Below, piece after piece: positions 44,697 through 54,938 of a DNA stretch of 64,000 nt. Position 1 is the first letter of the stretch, and each line of letters opens with the position of its first letter. Location: positions 1 through 64,000 of the forward strand of contig JALQPE010001770.1 in NCBI GenBank assembly GCA_030407315.1, written 5' to 3'. The notes beneath the pieces are model-generated. The model had not been told where the DNA came from. It saw nothing but the letters and a program-made list of their open reading frames with translations, and did not search any database. The translations under genes were made by a program, and so were the position numbers. Origin of the DNA: Asparagopsis taxiformis (lineage: Eukaryota > Rhodophyta > Florideophyceae > Bonnemaisoniales > Bonnemaisoniaceae).

Positions 44697-47600
44697 CATA
44701 CGTCACGCGGTTGTGGCTAACTTGTTCGACAAGTCCATCCCGTTCTATGTGAACGGTTCGCCTACCGGCTTTCACGACCTTGAAAGGTCCTTGCGCTAGC
44801 GTCAAGGTAGACGTAGTCGCCCTCCTGGAGGAGTCGTTTGGTCTTCCGGACTCCCCAGTCAAAGTCTCGCTTATAACGCGCTTGCGTGGCGTGTAGCCTT
44901 TGACCGGCCTTCTCAATTGCTTGATCAATCCGTTGCAGGAAGTCCTGTTTCAAGAAAGCGTCCGGTTTTTGCCGTGTTCTTGTCGAGTGATGAAGGGAAT
45001 AAGGGGGTGGTGGTCTACTTAGGATAAGGTCAAAGGGTGTCGTCCCTGTCGTGCGATGCACGTGCGTATTGTACGCGTACGTCAACGCTGGTGCGTACAC
45101 GTCCCAGTCATTCTGGTTTTCGTTTACGTAGTTGCGTAACATGTTCAACAACGTACGGTTATACCGTTCCACCTGACCGTTGGTCTGTGGGTGGTAGGTC
45201 GTTGTGAACAAGTTCTTTGTTCCAAGTTGCAGGCAAACAGCCTGGAAAAGTTTGGAAGCAAACTGAGGTCCGTTATCGGAGAGCAACGTCCTAGGGGGAC
45301 CGTACTTGAAAATCCAGTGGGTGCAGAAGGCGACAGCCACATGGTAAGCAGTGATACTGCGTAATGGTACAACCTGTGTAAGCTTCGTGAAGCGACAGGT
45401 AATTACTAAGAGGTGAAGGTTACCCTTCTTTGTTTTAGGCAGAGGGCCTAGTAAGTCTATAGAGACTTCTTCCAGCGGTGCTGAAGCTGGGAATAGTTTC
45501 AAGGTATTAGCGTGTCTACGCAACTTGAGTCGGTTCCTGGCGCAAGCCTGACAACGTTCAACCGTAGCGGTGATATCCGCGGCCATGGCCGGCCAGTAGT
45601 ACGAGAGACGCATGGTCTCATACATACGGTTTTGTCCGGGGTGACCCGCGAGTACATCGTGATGACACATCTTCAACAGGCGGGGCCTGAGTGTTCTTGG
45701 TACAACCACTTGGTGGGAATTGTCAAGGGTGGATTTACGTCGCAAGACACCTTTGTCATCTTCGAAGAAGACAGTGTCAGACTTCTGACTTGTCAATACT
45801 TGTTGACAAAAGTCATCAGAGCGTTGCTCCTCGATCCACTCGTTGAGTCTGATTGGTTCGGAACCTTCTGTCTGAGGATATGTCGTCATGACAGCTTGGT
45901 TTTCCTCCATCAGGGGGGTGTCAGCGAAAGTCCGCGCGATGAGTACATCAAAGAACCACGGGTTCATCTCTTCGGTAACAGGTATTTCCTGGTGAAGGTC
46001 ATACGCGAAGAGCGTGGGTATTTCGTCATCCACTGGATGGGGGTCTACCCCTTCCGTTTCGACACGCGATAACGCGTCTGGTACCTGATGAACCCTGCCA
46101 GGACGATAGACTATGGTGTAGTCAAACTCCGACAGACGGAGTCGCCAACGACATAGGCGCCCTGACGGGTCAGTGATATTCATCAACCAGCGCAACGCGT
46201 TATGATCGGACCTCACCACGAACTTTGTTTGTTCAAGGTACGGCCTAAGGGTAGTGACTGCCCATACGACGGCGAGACACTCGCGCTCCGTCGGAGAATA
46301 TCCCCGTTCTGGTTTGGTCAAGGTCCGCGACCAATATCCTACAGGACGATAGTCGTCGTCATCCTGCTGTTGCAACAGCGCACACCCTATCTGATACGCA
46401 GAGGCGTCTGTATCTACGATGTAGGGCTTACCCACCCTGGGCAGAGCCAGTATCGGTGGTTGCACCAGAGTCTCTTTAAGTTTATCGAACGCGTGGCGTT
46501 GTTCCGCCGTTGGAGGACTTGAACCGAAGCTCGGTAGTTTGTCTTTGGTCAACATCGCGTTGAGGGGGTGGGAGATATCCGCATACCCTTTGACGAAACG
46601 GCGGAAGACACCGCAGCTCCCCAAGAAGGAACGCATTTGCGTGGGGGTGGTTGGAAAAGTTGCTTTCGCGATAGCATCCGTCGCAGTTTGGGCGACCGCC
46701 AGCTTACCTGGCATAACAACATGTCCGAGGTAGTCTACCTTTGCTTCGAAGAAGTGGCACTTGGCCAGCTTGAGGGTTACCCCTGCCGTCCTCAACAGTG
46801 TGAGTACCTGGTCCACTTGGTGGAGGTGTTCTTCCTCACTCCGTGAGAAGACGATGACGTCGTCAAGATAGATGAGGCATGTTTGCCAGCGTACGCTGCT
46901 TAAGATAATGTCAATCGCACGTTGGAACGTGGCTGGTGCATTCTTCAACCCGAAGGGTAGTCGTTTAAACCGATACGTTCCAAGATGTGACGTGAAAGCC
47001 GTCTTATCCCGATCCTCGGAGGCAACGGGTATTTGCCAATAGCCTGAGTTGCAATCAAGCGTGGTGAACACGCGTGCATCTCCTAAGGAGTCTATGCAAT
47101 CGTCCATACGGGGTAACGGATAAGCATCCGAGATGGTGATGTCGTTGAGACGTCGATAGTCAACGCAGAAGCGTAATTTACCATCCTTCTTGGGTACTAA
47201 GACCACGGGGCTAGCCCATTCGGAGTTCGAGGGTTCGATGACTCCTTTTTCTAGCATGGAGATGATCTCCTTACTTGCTAGCTCCCTTCTCAAGGGTCCC
47301 ATTCGGTATGGTTGCTGTCGACGTGGTCGACTTCCTTCGATTATATCAATCCGATGCTCGGTTGCTTTAATGTCTCCAAGAGACCCGTCCCACATGGACT
47401 CATGTTGCGATAGCATCGCCATGATTTTCTCCTTCAACTGTGGTTGTTGAAGGTGCGCCAAGGATACATCCTCCCGCCATTGCGGATTCTCTTTCTCCTT
47501 GGTTCCCGTCATCGGGTTGGTTAGACGGATGATACGGTTTGAGCCGGAAGAGGATAACTCACTAGGGAGCTTTTGATCGGCTGGGCCGGGTGCTCGACGG

Positions 47601-48490
47601 GCAATACCGACAACCGTCCCCTTCGGGAGGTATCTTTCGGTCGAACCAAAATTGGTGAGAATGACAGTGAAGACTGTACGAGGAATAATTTCAGCAATGC
47701 CGTTCGGCATTGAGATCCGCTGTCGGTGGAATAGTTTTTCCTTCGCCTCGAGGAGGCTTAGTCCGCCCCCAGCACAGACAACCGATGCGGTTACTTGATT
47801 CATAGGGGGGATTGTGATTTCTCTTGCTAGCCGGACCCGGTTTGACTGGTGGTCCAGATCAGTACCCTGCGAAGGGTTTGGCTCATGTACATAGCAAGAA
47901 GAAGAGTTGTTCAATTTACTCACATTTTGCATCAGCAGGATGGCGATCGATCCACCATCGTGTACATCAATGCGCTGAGCGCGGCATCGAATTGCATCTA
48001 CATGTGAGTTCATGATACTTGTTCCCAGGATAACTGGTACTGCCAGCTTAGGTGCTACAAAGAATTCTGCGTCCAGAACCTTACGACCTAGCTGTATTAG
48101 CAGCTTGATTCTTCCTGTTATCCTGAGAGGATTACCATTGGCGTCTGCCAGTTGAGGAATGTTCCCGGTTTGCGCGGCATAGGTCTTCCATCCTTTGGGT
48201 AAGGTAGATTCTTGGACTACAGAAGGGCCTGAACCTGTGTCCATAACCATACGCATAGGCGTTAGAAGTGTCTCGGATATTCCGATGGAACCTAAAACCA
48301 CGTAGTGGGCTGCCTTCAAAAGACATGCAGCCTTTGGCTGAGAGGGGAGGGGATAAGGGATATCCCCGGTTGGTGTCTGGGTAGGACGGTTCAACCGCGT
48401 TGGTATCTCCGTTCCACCCTGTGGAGGTGTGGATGGTGAGATGTCCACCTTACAGCTAAGCTGTTCCACCTCCTGGCGGGAGCGCGACAC
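44697..48490 (-). pseudogene. pol: G2 pol: protease, reverse transcriptase, RNase H, integrase
   Basis: The frame 48490-44762 is open for 1242 residues. It starts with GTG next to the gag stop; translation probably enters from gag by readthrough or frameshift. In order: protease (VMDTGSGPSVV), reverse transcriptase (RFCVDYRRLN, TTLDCNSGYWQIP, LIYLDDVIVF), RNase H (VDTDASAYQIG, RECLAVVWAV, VRSDHNALRW), integrase zinc domain (HHDVLAGHPG, CQACARNR) and catalytic D, D, E (SIDLLGPLP, LSDNGPQF, TNGQVERYNR). Near 44800 the frame shifts: YLDASA is followed in another frame by QGPFKVVKAG, apparently with loss of the usual linker. It ends at the G3 insertion. Confidence 0.9.
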
Positions 48491-48504
48491 CTCACTCCCC
48501 CCGG

Positions 48505-50442
48505 TTAGTTTTCCGACGAAGTGTCGGATGATTCATCTGAAGATGCCAGGGCATCAACTGCGGTTTCCGCCGAGAGAGACGAACCTATACTCCGTTGAAG
48601 TCCGGAAACCGGATTGGCTTGGTCAGCGACGGGGTCGTCCTCGGCAAACGCGACCATGCGTGGAAACGGTTTCTGCCGTTGGATAATCGTCTTTGCAGGG
48701 ACCTGCTTCTTCTTGAACTTGTCGAATTGCCGTTGCTGTCGGCGCATGACTTGTTCCGGTTCTTGCTGGTATGCATAGTTCGCGAAAGCGAAATACATTC
48801 CTACGGAACGGGAGAGATACGGGCATGTGTACAGCACGTGACCGGGTTGCCGGCATCCGGAGCAACGCCAATTGACCGCACCCTTCGGGATCATGGTTTC
48901 GGCAAGATTCACATGATCTTCGGTGAAGGGCGGTACCTCCATCGGCGGTGTCTCCGCGTTCGGTCCCACGGTCAGTGGTTGTAACGTCTGCGACGTAGTT
49001 GCTTCTCTCCTCGTTCCGAGGTCTTCTCTAGCCATGGTGGCTAGTAATGCTTTGCGTCTCCGTTCGGCGAGTTCCCTACTAGGGTACATCTTGGGCTTAG
49101 CCGTGTCGGCTGTGGTGGCTCTTAGGGAATCCCCGAGTCCTTTTGCCAGATTGCGCACAGCAAGGAAATCTTCGCCGTCTCGGCCAACGGTGACCTTCAC
49201 GGTGTCTTTTACCCCCGGGCGTAGCCCTTTGAGGTAGTAGTTTACCAGGTCTCTCTCAGAGAAAACATTGGCACACAACAGTGCGGCCTCTTACAGTCTG
49301 TCGGCGTATTCTGCCTCATCTTCGTGAGGTTCTTGTTTAATACGCGTGACCGCGTCGTAGGCGTCAGCCAAAACTGTATCCGTTGCATAACGAGAAAGTA
49401 AAGCATGGACGGCCTGTGGCCACGTCATCTGCTGGTGCAGTTGATTTAGCAGCTTCCTTTTCCGAGATTCGGACGCGATGAATCGTTGCGCATCTCCTTC
49501 AAGGAAATAACGTAGCAACTTTGTTGCTATTCCTTCTGATACTCCGCAGGAGTCACAAGCGTCTTGGTACTCGGCGAGGAATCGAAGTATATCGATGGGT
49601 TGCGTTCCATCGAACGGCGTCAAGGACGCATTGAAGTTCCGAATCTTTTCCGTTATCTTGTAGAGACTTCTACTCTTTCCGTTCGGAGCTTCTGTCGATG
49701 ACGACTTGTCTTGTAACCGGTAATACCGGTAGGATACTACACGATCGAACGCGGGTTCGCGGGCTCTTAAAGGAGTTAAGCTTGGTTCCAAGGGTCCTTC
49801 TTCTGTTTCGAATGGATTCGAAGGTGTATCACCAAACTCAAAGACTGGGTCACCCACGTTGGGATTTCGACTTGGTACCGGACGGGCGAGAGACTCGCTG
49901 AGTAAGTCCACTCGATCTGATAAACGTCTGGTGACGTCCACGACCTTGTCGAGCTTCTCGGCTTCCACAGCTACGCTGTTCTCGGCAGTGCCGTCTTGTT
50001 GGTTCCAAAGCCCTTGGTGCTGATGATCTCCGGAAGAAGAGCTGGCATAGCTTCTCCTTTGTAGGTCTGTGACCTTCTTCTCAAGCCGGATAACCCGTTG
50101 TAGAAAATCCACACGGATAGACTTCCACGTTCCCGAAAAGACTTCTACTTCTTTCTCATCTACCACTTCGTGGCAAATGGCTTTCAGCTTGGGTGCAAGC
50201 AAATCAATCGTGTTATCCACGAGAGTTGAGACGAGATCGCCGTGTCGGTCATCGAGGGTGTCCTCAACAGCTTGGCTGATCTCCTCACGCATCTCTTTCA
50301 ATTTATCATTGAGAATCTTGTCTGCATACTCATGCATAAGTCGGAAGACTCCTTCCTCAGTGACGAATTCTTGGGTTGAACCTCCCCCGATGGGGTCTGA
50401 CTCGGAGTCAGAATGTTCCGGAGACTTGTCAGATGGCATCAC
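48505..50442 (-). pseudogene. gag: G2 gag with one internal stop
   Basis: The first part (50442-49291) has a coiled-coil-like N-terminal region and the helical capsid-like region (FDGTQPIDILRFLAEYQDAC, KLLRYFLEGDAQRF). A TAA stop at about 49291 follows YADRL; the same frame goes on with EAALLCANVFSERDLVNYYL to 48505. The second part contains the CCHC zinc knuckle CSGCRQPGHVLYTC. Apart from the single stop the frame is continuous, so this is a recently disabled gag. Pol follows in another frame with almost no gap. Confidence 0.88.
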
Positions 50443-50535
50443 TTCTACTCTTGTTCAATGAGCTCACGTCTAATGACGAGTTTACTCTTCTTGAGTGGTT
50501 TCGGTGTGTCGCCGGTCGGCTGAGATGACGGTAAG

Positions 50536-50554
50536 ATTCTAGGTCGAGAGACCA
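50536..50554 (-). other. G2 primer binding site
   Basis: One base after the 5' LTR the minus strand reads TGGTCTCTCGACCTAGAAT, the same primer complement as in G3. Confidence 0.75.
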
Positions 50555-50555
50555 A

Positions 50556-51214
50556 TGTAGTAGGTAGAAAATCCGCAAAGCGGCAAAACCACCCTACAGG
50601 TGTCCCGAGCCTCGGTAGTGTGGTAGAGCAAGCGAATCTTGCGTCAACCGCCAATAGCGAGTATACCCCGAAAGGTCTGCCGGTAATACCGGGTGAAGGT
50701 TGGGGGGTGCTCACGCACGAAGTGCGTATTGATGGAGCGAAAGACGTAACCCGTCGAGCTGTATAGCTAAAGCTAATTCGTCCTAGAAGGATAGAAAAGA
50801 GCGATGCAAACACTGTTCAGTGGAGTCGTAAATTCCACGTGAGTTTACGTTACCTCTAAAGGTTAAGCACTCTGGCTAATCCAGAGGCATTTTATACTAA
50901 ACTAAGTTACTGTAAACAGTTAGGGTATGTAGACAGTTAGGAATAAATATCCTTATGTGCACCAATCAGATCCCTGATTATGGCGACTGCGGGAGCCCGC
51001 GAGATCACCGACTGTTAGTGTTACAGTGTAAAGTTAGCTGAGTCAGCTTAGTTAAAATTTGCCCCTTGTGGGGTCTTTAGTTGTCCCAATGGGTCCCTCT
51101 CCCTCACTGGTCTGAGGTACAGCGAGGCTGTTTCCATTGGTTATTCCCGAACCGGGGTCGGCCAATAGGATGTCGACACGACCCCACCAGGGCAGACCAC
51201 TCCGTGGTATGACA
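50556..51214 (-). repeat. G2 5' LTR
   Basis: 659 bases, TG...CA, differing from 15159-15817 at about two positions. TCACC follows at 51215-51219. Confidence 0.95.
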
Positions 51215-52354
51215 TCACCCCTGGATGTCCAGCGGTGGCGGAGTAGTGATAGTTACGCAACAGCCGAGGCCGTAGCGATTCGGGGACGAGGACCTGTGGG
51301 CGAGCGAGCGCCGGCAAATTCCTCGCGAGGATCCCGTCTTCTGTAAGAACCACTTGCTGGTCCACTCCGTCATCCATACGTTTGCGCATAGTCTGACAAA
51401 ACTCATCAACCAGTTGCGCTTGGATCCACTCATCCCTCGAGATGGCTTCGGGTACCAACTCGTGAGTGGAGACAAAACACGGCACGGAATCGCCCAAGGG
51501 CAGCGGATACATATCCTCTGTCACTCTGTACTCATCATCCTTCGTAAAGGTCCCGTGGGTTTTCTCCCCTTCTTGGATTGAGAAGGTGGGTATGTCCTCG
51601 TCGATGGGGGTTCGGTCTTCACCGGTGGTCTCTATCCGCGACAGCGCGTCTGGAACGACGTTTTTAATACCTGGGCGGTATTGAATATCGAAGTCGAACT
51701 CCGACAACCGTAGTCGCCAGCGTGCTAGACGTCCCTCGGAAGGGGTAATGGACAGGATCCATGTGAGCGAATTATAATCCGTTCTGACGGTGAAGCGAGC
51801 CCCTTCTAAGTAGGGCCTTAGGAGGCTGATAGCCCAGAACACCGAGAGGCATTCCTTCTCCGTTGTCGTGTAGCGGCGTTGCGTGTCCGTGAGCGTTTTG
51901 CTCCAGTACCCCACGGGGTGTAGCAGTTTGTCCTCCTGTTCTTGCAATAGGGCGCACCCCATCTGCCCGTCCGACGCGTCTACATCGAGCGTGTACGGCT
52001 TCCCAGCATGCGGGAGGCGTAGGATAGGTGGCGACGCGAGCGCCTTTTTCAACTCGTTAAATGCCTCAAGCTGGGCATCTGAGGGCTCATCCAACTGCAC
52101 GGGCATACCCTTCTTTAGTAACTCCGTGAGCGGCGCAGATATCTTGGCGTAGGATTTAACGAAACGTCGGTAGACGTTGCAAGAACCCAGAAAACTCCGT
52201 AGCTGTGTTTGCGTCCGTGGGTACAATGATCCGTGGATCGCCTCTAGGCCAGTGGTTATGACCTCGAGCTTGCCCGGTCGAATGCGGTGTCCGAGATAAT
52301 CCACACTCTTGCGGAAGAACTCGCTCTTCTTGAACTTGAGCGAGACTCCTGCAT
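51215..52354 (-). pseudogene. pol: G1 pol middle part: reverse transcriptase end, RNase H, integrase zinc region
   Basis: Reading down from the transposon C junction: the end of the reverse transcriptase (DAGVSLKFKKSEFFRKSVDY, LGHRIRPGKLE), RNase H (LDVDASDGQMG, EKECLSVFWA, VRTDYNSLTW, PDALSRIE) and the HH half of the integrase zinc domain (YHYSATAGHPG). It then meets the G2 target duplication. The CC half is at 15158 on the far side of G2. The reverse transcriptase active site and everything upstream lie beyond transposon C, outside the window. Confidence 0.9.
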
Positions 52355-52484
52355 CGTCTGTGTTTTCGGAAGTGGACGCGGACGTCCAGTCTCTCTAGTA
52401 CGGGTCCTAGTCGGCCCCGAGATTTACTAGAACAAATGAACGTCCGCGTCCAAAAAAAAATAAAAATTTTTTGGATGCGGACGT
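52355..52484. repeat. Left terminus and subterminal hairpin of C
   Basis: Same terminal repeat, GGACGTCC motifs and A/T-centred inverted repeat (about 52437-52484) as in B, with one or two base differences. Confidence 0.85.
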
Positions 52485-52660
52485 CCACTTTCTCTAGTAC
52501 ATATGGCGGAATACTAGGACCCGACATCCACTTTCTCTAGTACATATGGCGGAATACTAGGACCCGACATCCACTTTCTCTAGTACGTTTGGCGGAATAC
52601 TAGGACCCGACATCCACTTTCTCTAGTACATATGGCGGAATACTAGGACCCGACATCCAG
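52485..52660. repeat. 43-bp subterminal tandem array (C)
   Basis: Four units near 52485, 52528, 52571 and 52614, three of them with catatggcgg in the inner part where B has gttcggcgg or gtttggcgg. Confidence 0.9.
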
Positions 52661-52782
52661 TATACAATATATCAGCGAAAACCGGGAGGGAAGAAATTAC
52701 AGCGGATGGTAAATTCAGGGCCCATATCGGACCGTATTTTATTCTCTCATTTAGGAAACTGCTCGTATACAATACGTCTCTC

Positions 52783-52903
52783 TAGAATAGGGAATACATA
52801 TCTGGTCAGAATAGGAAATAAATACCCGGTTAGAATAGGAAATAAATACCCGGTTAGAATAGGAAATACGTATCCAGCCAGAATACAAAATACCTGTCAG
52901 CAT
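52783..52903. repeat. 24-bp tandem array (C)
   Basis: Five units of the gaataggaaata type, two of them identical neighbours. Confidence 0.85.
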
Positions 52904-52909
52904 ATCGTC

Positions 52910-54290
52910 GATCACCCATCTCCCTCACTATCGCGTTCTCCCTACCATCCGAACGCCATGCACCACCATCCGCACATACTGCAAGAACCCTCACGACCTA
53001 GATTACAAAAAATACGCTCCTTCCCAATACCATCCCCGCTTTCCTCGACACCACCCCAGCCCATTAAATCATCAAGACATCAAACACGAACATGGTCAGC
53101 AAAATCTTACACCACTTGAAACGCACTCTCACTTCTATCGTATGCCCCAAAATATACACATACCAGAAACACCTCACAGCTTCATTCCCCATCTTCCTAC
53201 ATCCCTTCTTCACTCTCCTTCAGTCCTGCCGTTCCTGCTTCACCACTCCTGCATCACATACACAACATCAGAATCAACCACAACAGTCAGACTCAAAAGC
53301 AACGCTTACCACGACAGATATCCTAGAAACTCCCTTACTTACCTCTCCGAGAGGATGACTGAATCATCCATCCTACACAAAATACAAACCATGATCCAAA
53401 AACCTTGCAATGAATAATCAAAGTCAGCAGTCCATATCTTCGCAAAACAAGTCTTGGTGCTCAGTAAAACTTACCTTCTGTCATCAACATTCCTGCATCA
53501 TCTACACAACATCGGAATCAACCACAACAGTCAGACTCAAAACCAACCTTCCATCACAGCATACTTTCAAAACTCGCACACTTACCTTCGCTCCACACAA
53601 TACACACCATGACTCAATAGGCTTCCAATGAAAAATATCGCATCAACGGAAATAGTCAGACTCAAAACCAACCTTCCCTCGCTGCTTACTTTCAAAACTC
53701 GCACACTTACTTTACCTGTTCCATCCTGCACACAATAAAAACCATAAATCACGTAATCGTGTAGCCAAGAAAAGTAGTCAGCATTCCGCATCTTCGCACA
53801 ACCGGTCTGGGCGCCCAATGTGACTTACCTTCCGTCATCACTATTCCTCCATCACCTACGCAACATCGGATTCAATCGCAACAGTCAGATTGAAAACCAA
53901 CGTTTCCCTCGCTACATACCCTGAGAACTCGCAAATGTACCTCTCATCCATCCTACACACAATACAAACCATGATCCAAAAACCTTGCAATTAACAATAA
54001 TCATAGTCAGCAGTCCATATCTTCGCAAAGCACATCTTGGCACTCAATGAAACTTACCTTCCGTCATCAACATTCCTGCATCATCTACACAACATCGGAA
54101 TCAACCACAACAGTCAGACTCAAAATCAACCTTCCCTCACAGCATACTTTCAAAACTTCACGTACCTCTCTTCCATCCTCCGCTCAATACACACCATCAG
54201 TCAACAGGCTTCCCATGAAAAATATCGCATCAACGGAAATAGTCAGACTCAAAACCCACGCTTCCCTCAACGCATACCCTCGAGGGTAGA
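52910..54290. repeat. Degenerate satellite-like block of C
   Basis: Diverged from the A/B block but with the same recurring segments (starts near 53471, 53824 and 54054). No gene is supported. Confidence 0.65.
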
Positions 54291-54303
54291 GGATGGAACG
54301 AAG

Positions 54304-54341
54304 GTACGTGCGCGAATCTTGATCAAGATTCGCGCACGTAC
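54304..54341. repeat. Perfect 38-base palindrome upstream of the transposase
   Basis: The halves GTACGTGCGCGAATCTTGA and TCAAGATTCGCGCACGTAC are exact reverse complements with no spacer. It stands between the satellite-like block and the transposase leader. A and B lack it at the equivalent position. Confidence 0.95.
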
Positions 54342-54371
54342 AAAGCAAAGTCGGTCAAAGAAGATCAGTCG

Positions 54372-54938
54372 GTGATGAGGGCGGAGTGGAGCCTGCGGCG
54401 TCGACCGGACAGCTTTCTGCGTCCGCTTAAGTCTTGCTGTGCATACTCGAAATCATCGCCGGCAGTGAGATTGAGTATGGCCCAAGCCATGGTCTCTGAT
54501 TCCCCGAACAAAGAGATCCGGATCGAGAACAACGAATATAAACATATAATCATATATATGAGAATCCATTTGCTTTCCTTACATGATCTGTGGCATATCC
54601 GCTGTAAAGCACATTCAGATTCCACGAAGTTTGGAAATAAAAAAGTTTATTATTACAAATGAATTAATTGAAAATTCATCTCCCAGGGCAGTCGTTCGTC
54701 CTTCCATGCACACGTTGCCAGCACGCAATGTGATGTAACAGTTGGAAATGATTGAACTCTCGGTTAAATTCCACCGTTGGGATGTCAGCTGGAGTGAGCA
54801 CAAAACTACTACCCAAAAAACTACGAACACGTTACATTCCAAGTCTCGAAAGCACCACAAAAATAAAATTGGTCGCATCTGGACGGCACAGTCTCCCCTG
54901 TTCAGCTCGCAATCCTCCCTTTTGCGTCAAAACTCGAC
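54372..54938 (+). promoter_or_regulatory. Transposase leader/promoter region
   Basis: The region ends at the transposase ATG and is conserved in A and B, which have no transposase. An A/T-rich stretch aaaataaaat at about 54861 could serve as a TATA-like element at the place where A and B have TATAAATA. Regulatory role is inferred from conservation and position. Confidence 0.5.

Larger units (their letters stand above)
15159..51214 (-). mobile_element. Retroelement G2: complete Ty3/gypsy chromovirus with two guests
   Basis: Two 659-base LTRs (TGTAGTAGG...TATGACA) with a 5-base target duplication bound this element. It reads on the minus strand: primer site and gag at right, pol in the middle, chromodomain and antisense frame at left. 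It is interrupted by G3 (31072-44696) and transposon B (18450-30885); without them it is about 10 kb. The two LTRs differ at only about two positions that I could find, so insertion is recent, although gag and pol carry disabling changes. Confidence 0.92.

Noticed and set aside
48485..48510. Programmed -1 frameshift site between G2 gag and pol
   Set aside because: Gag and pol are in different frames, but ggaaaac does not fit the usual slippery pattern, and I see no clear downstream pseudoknot.
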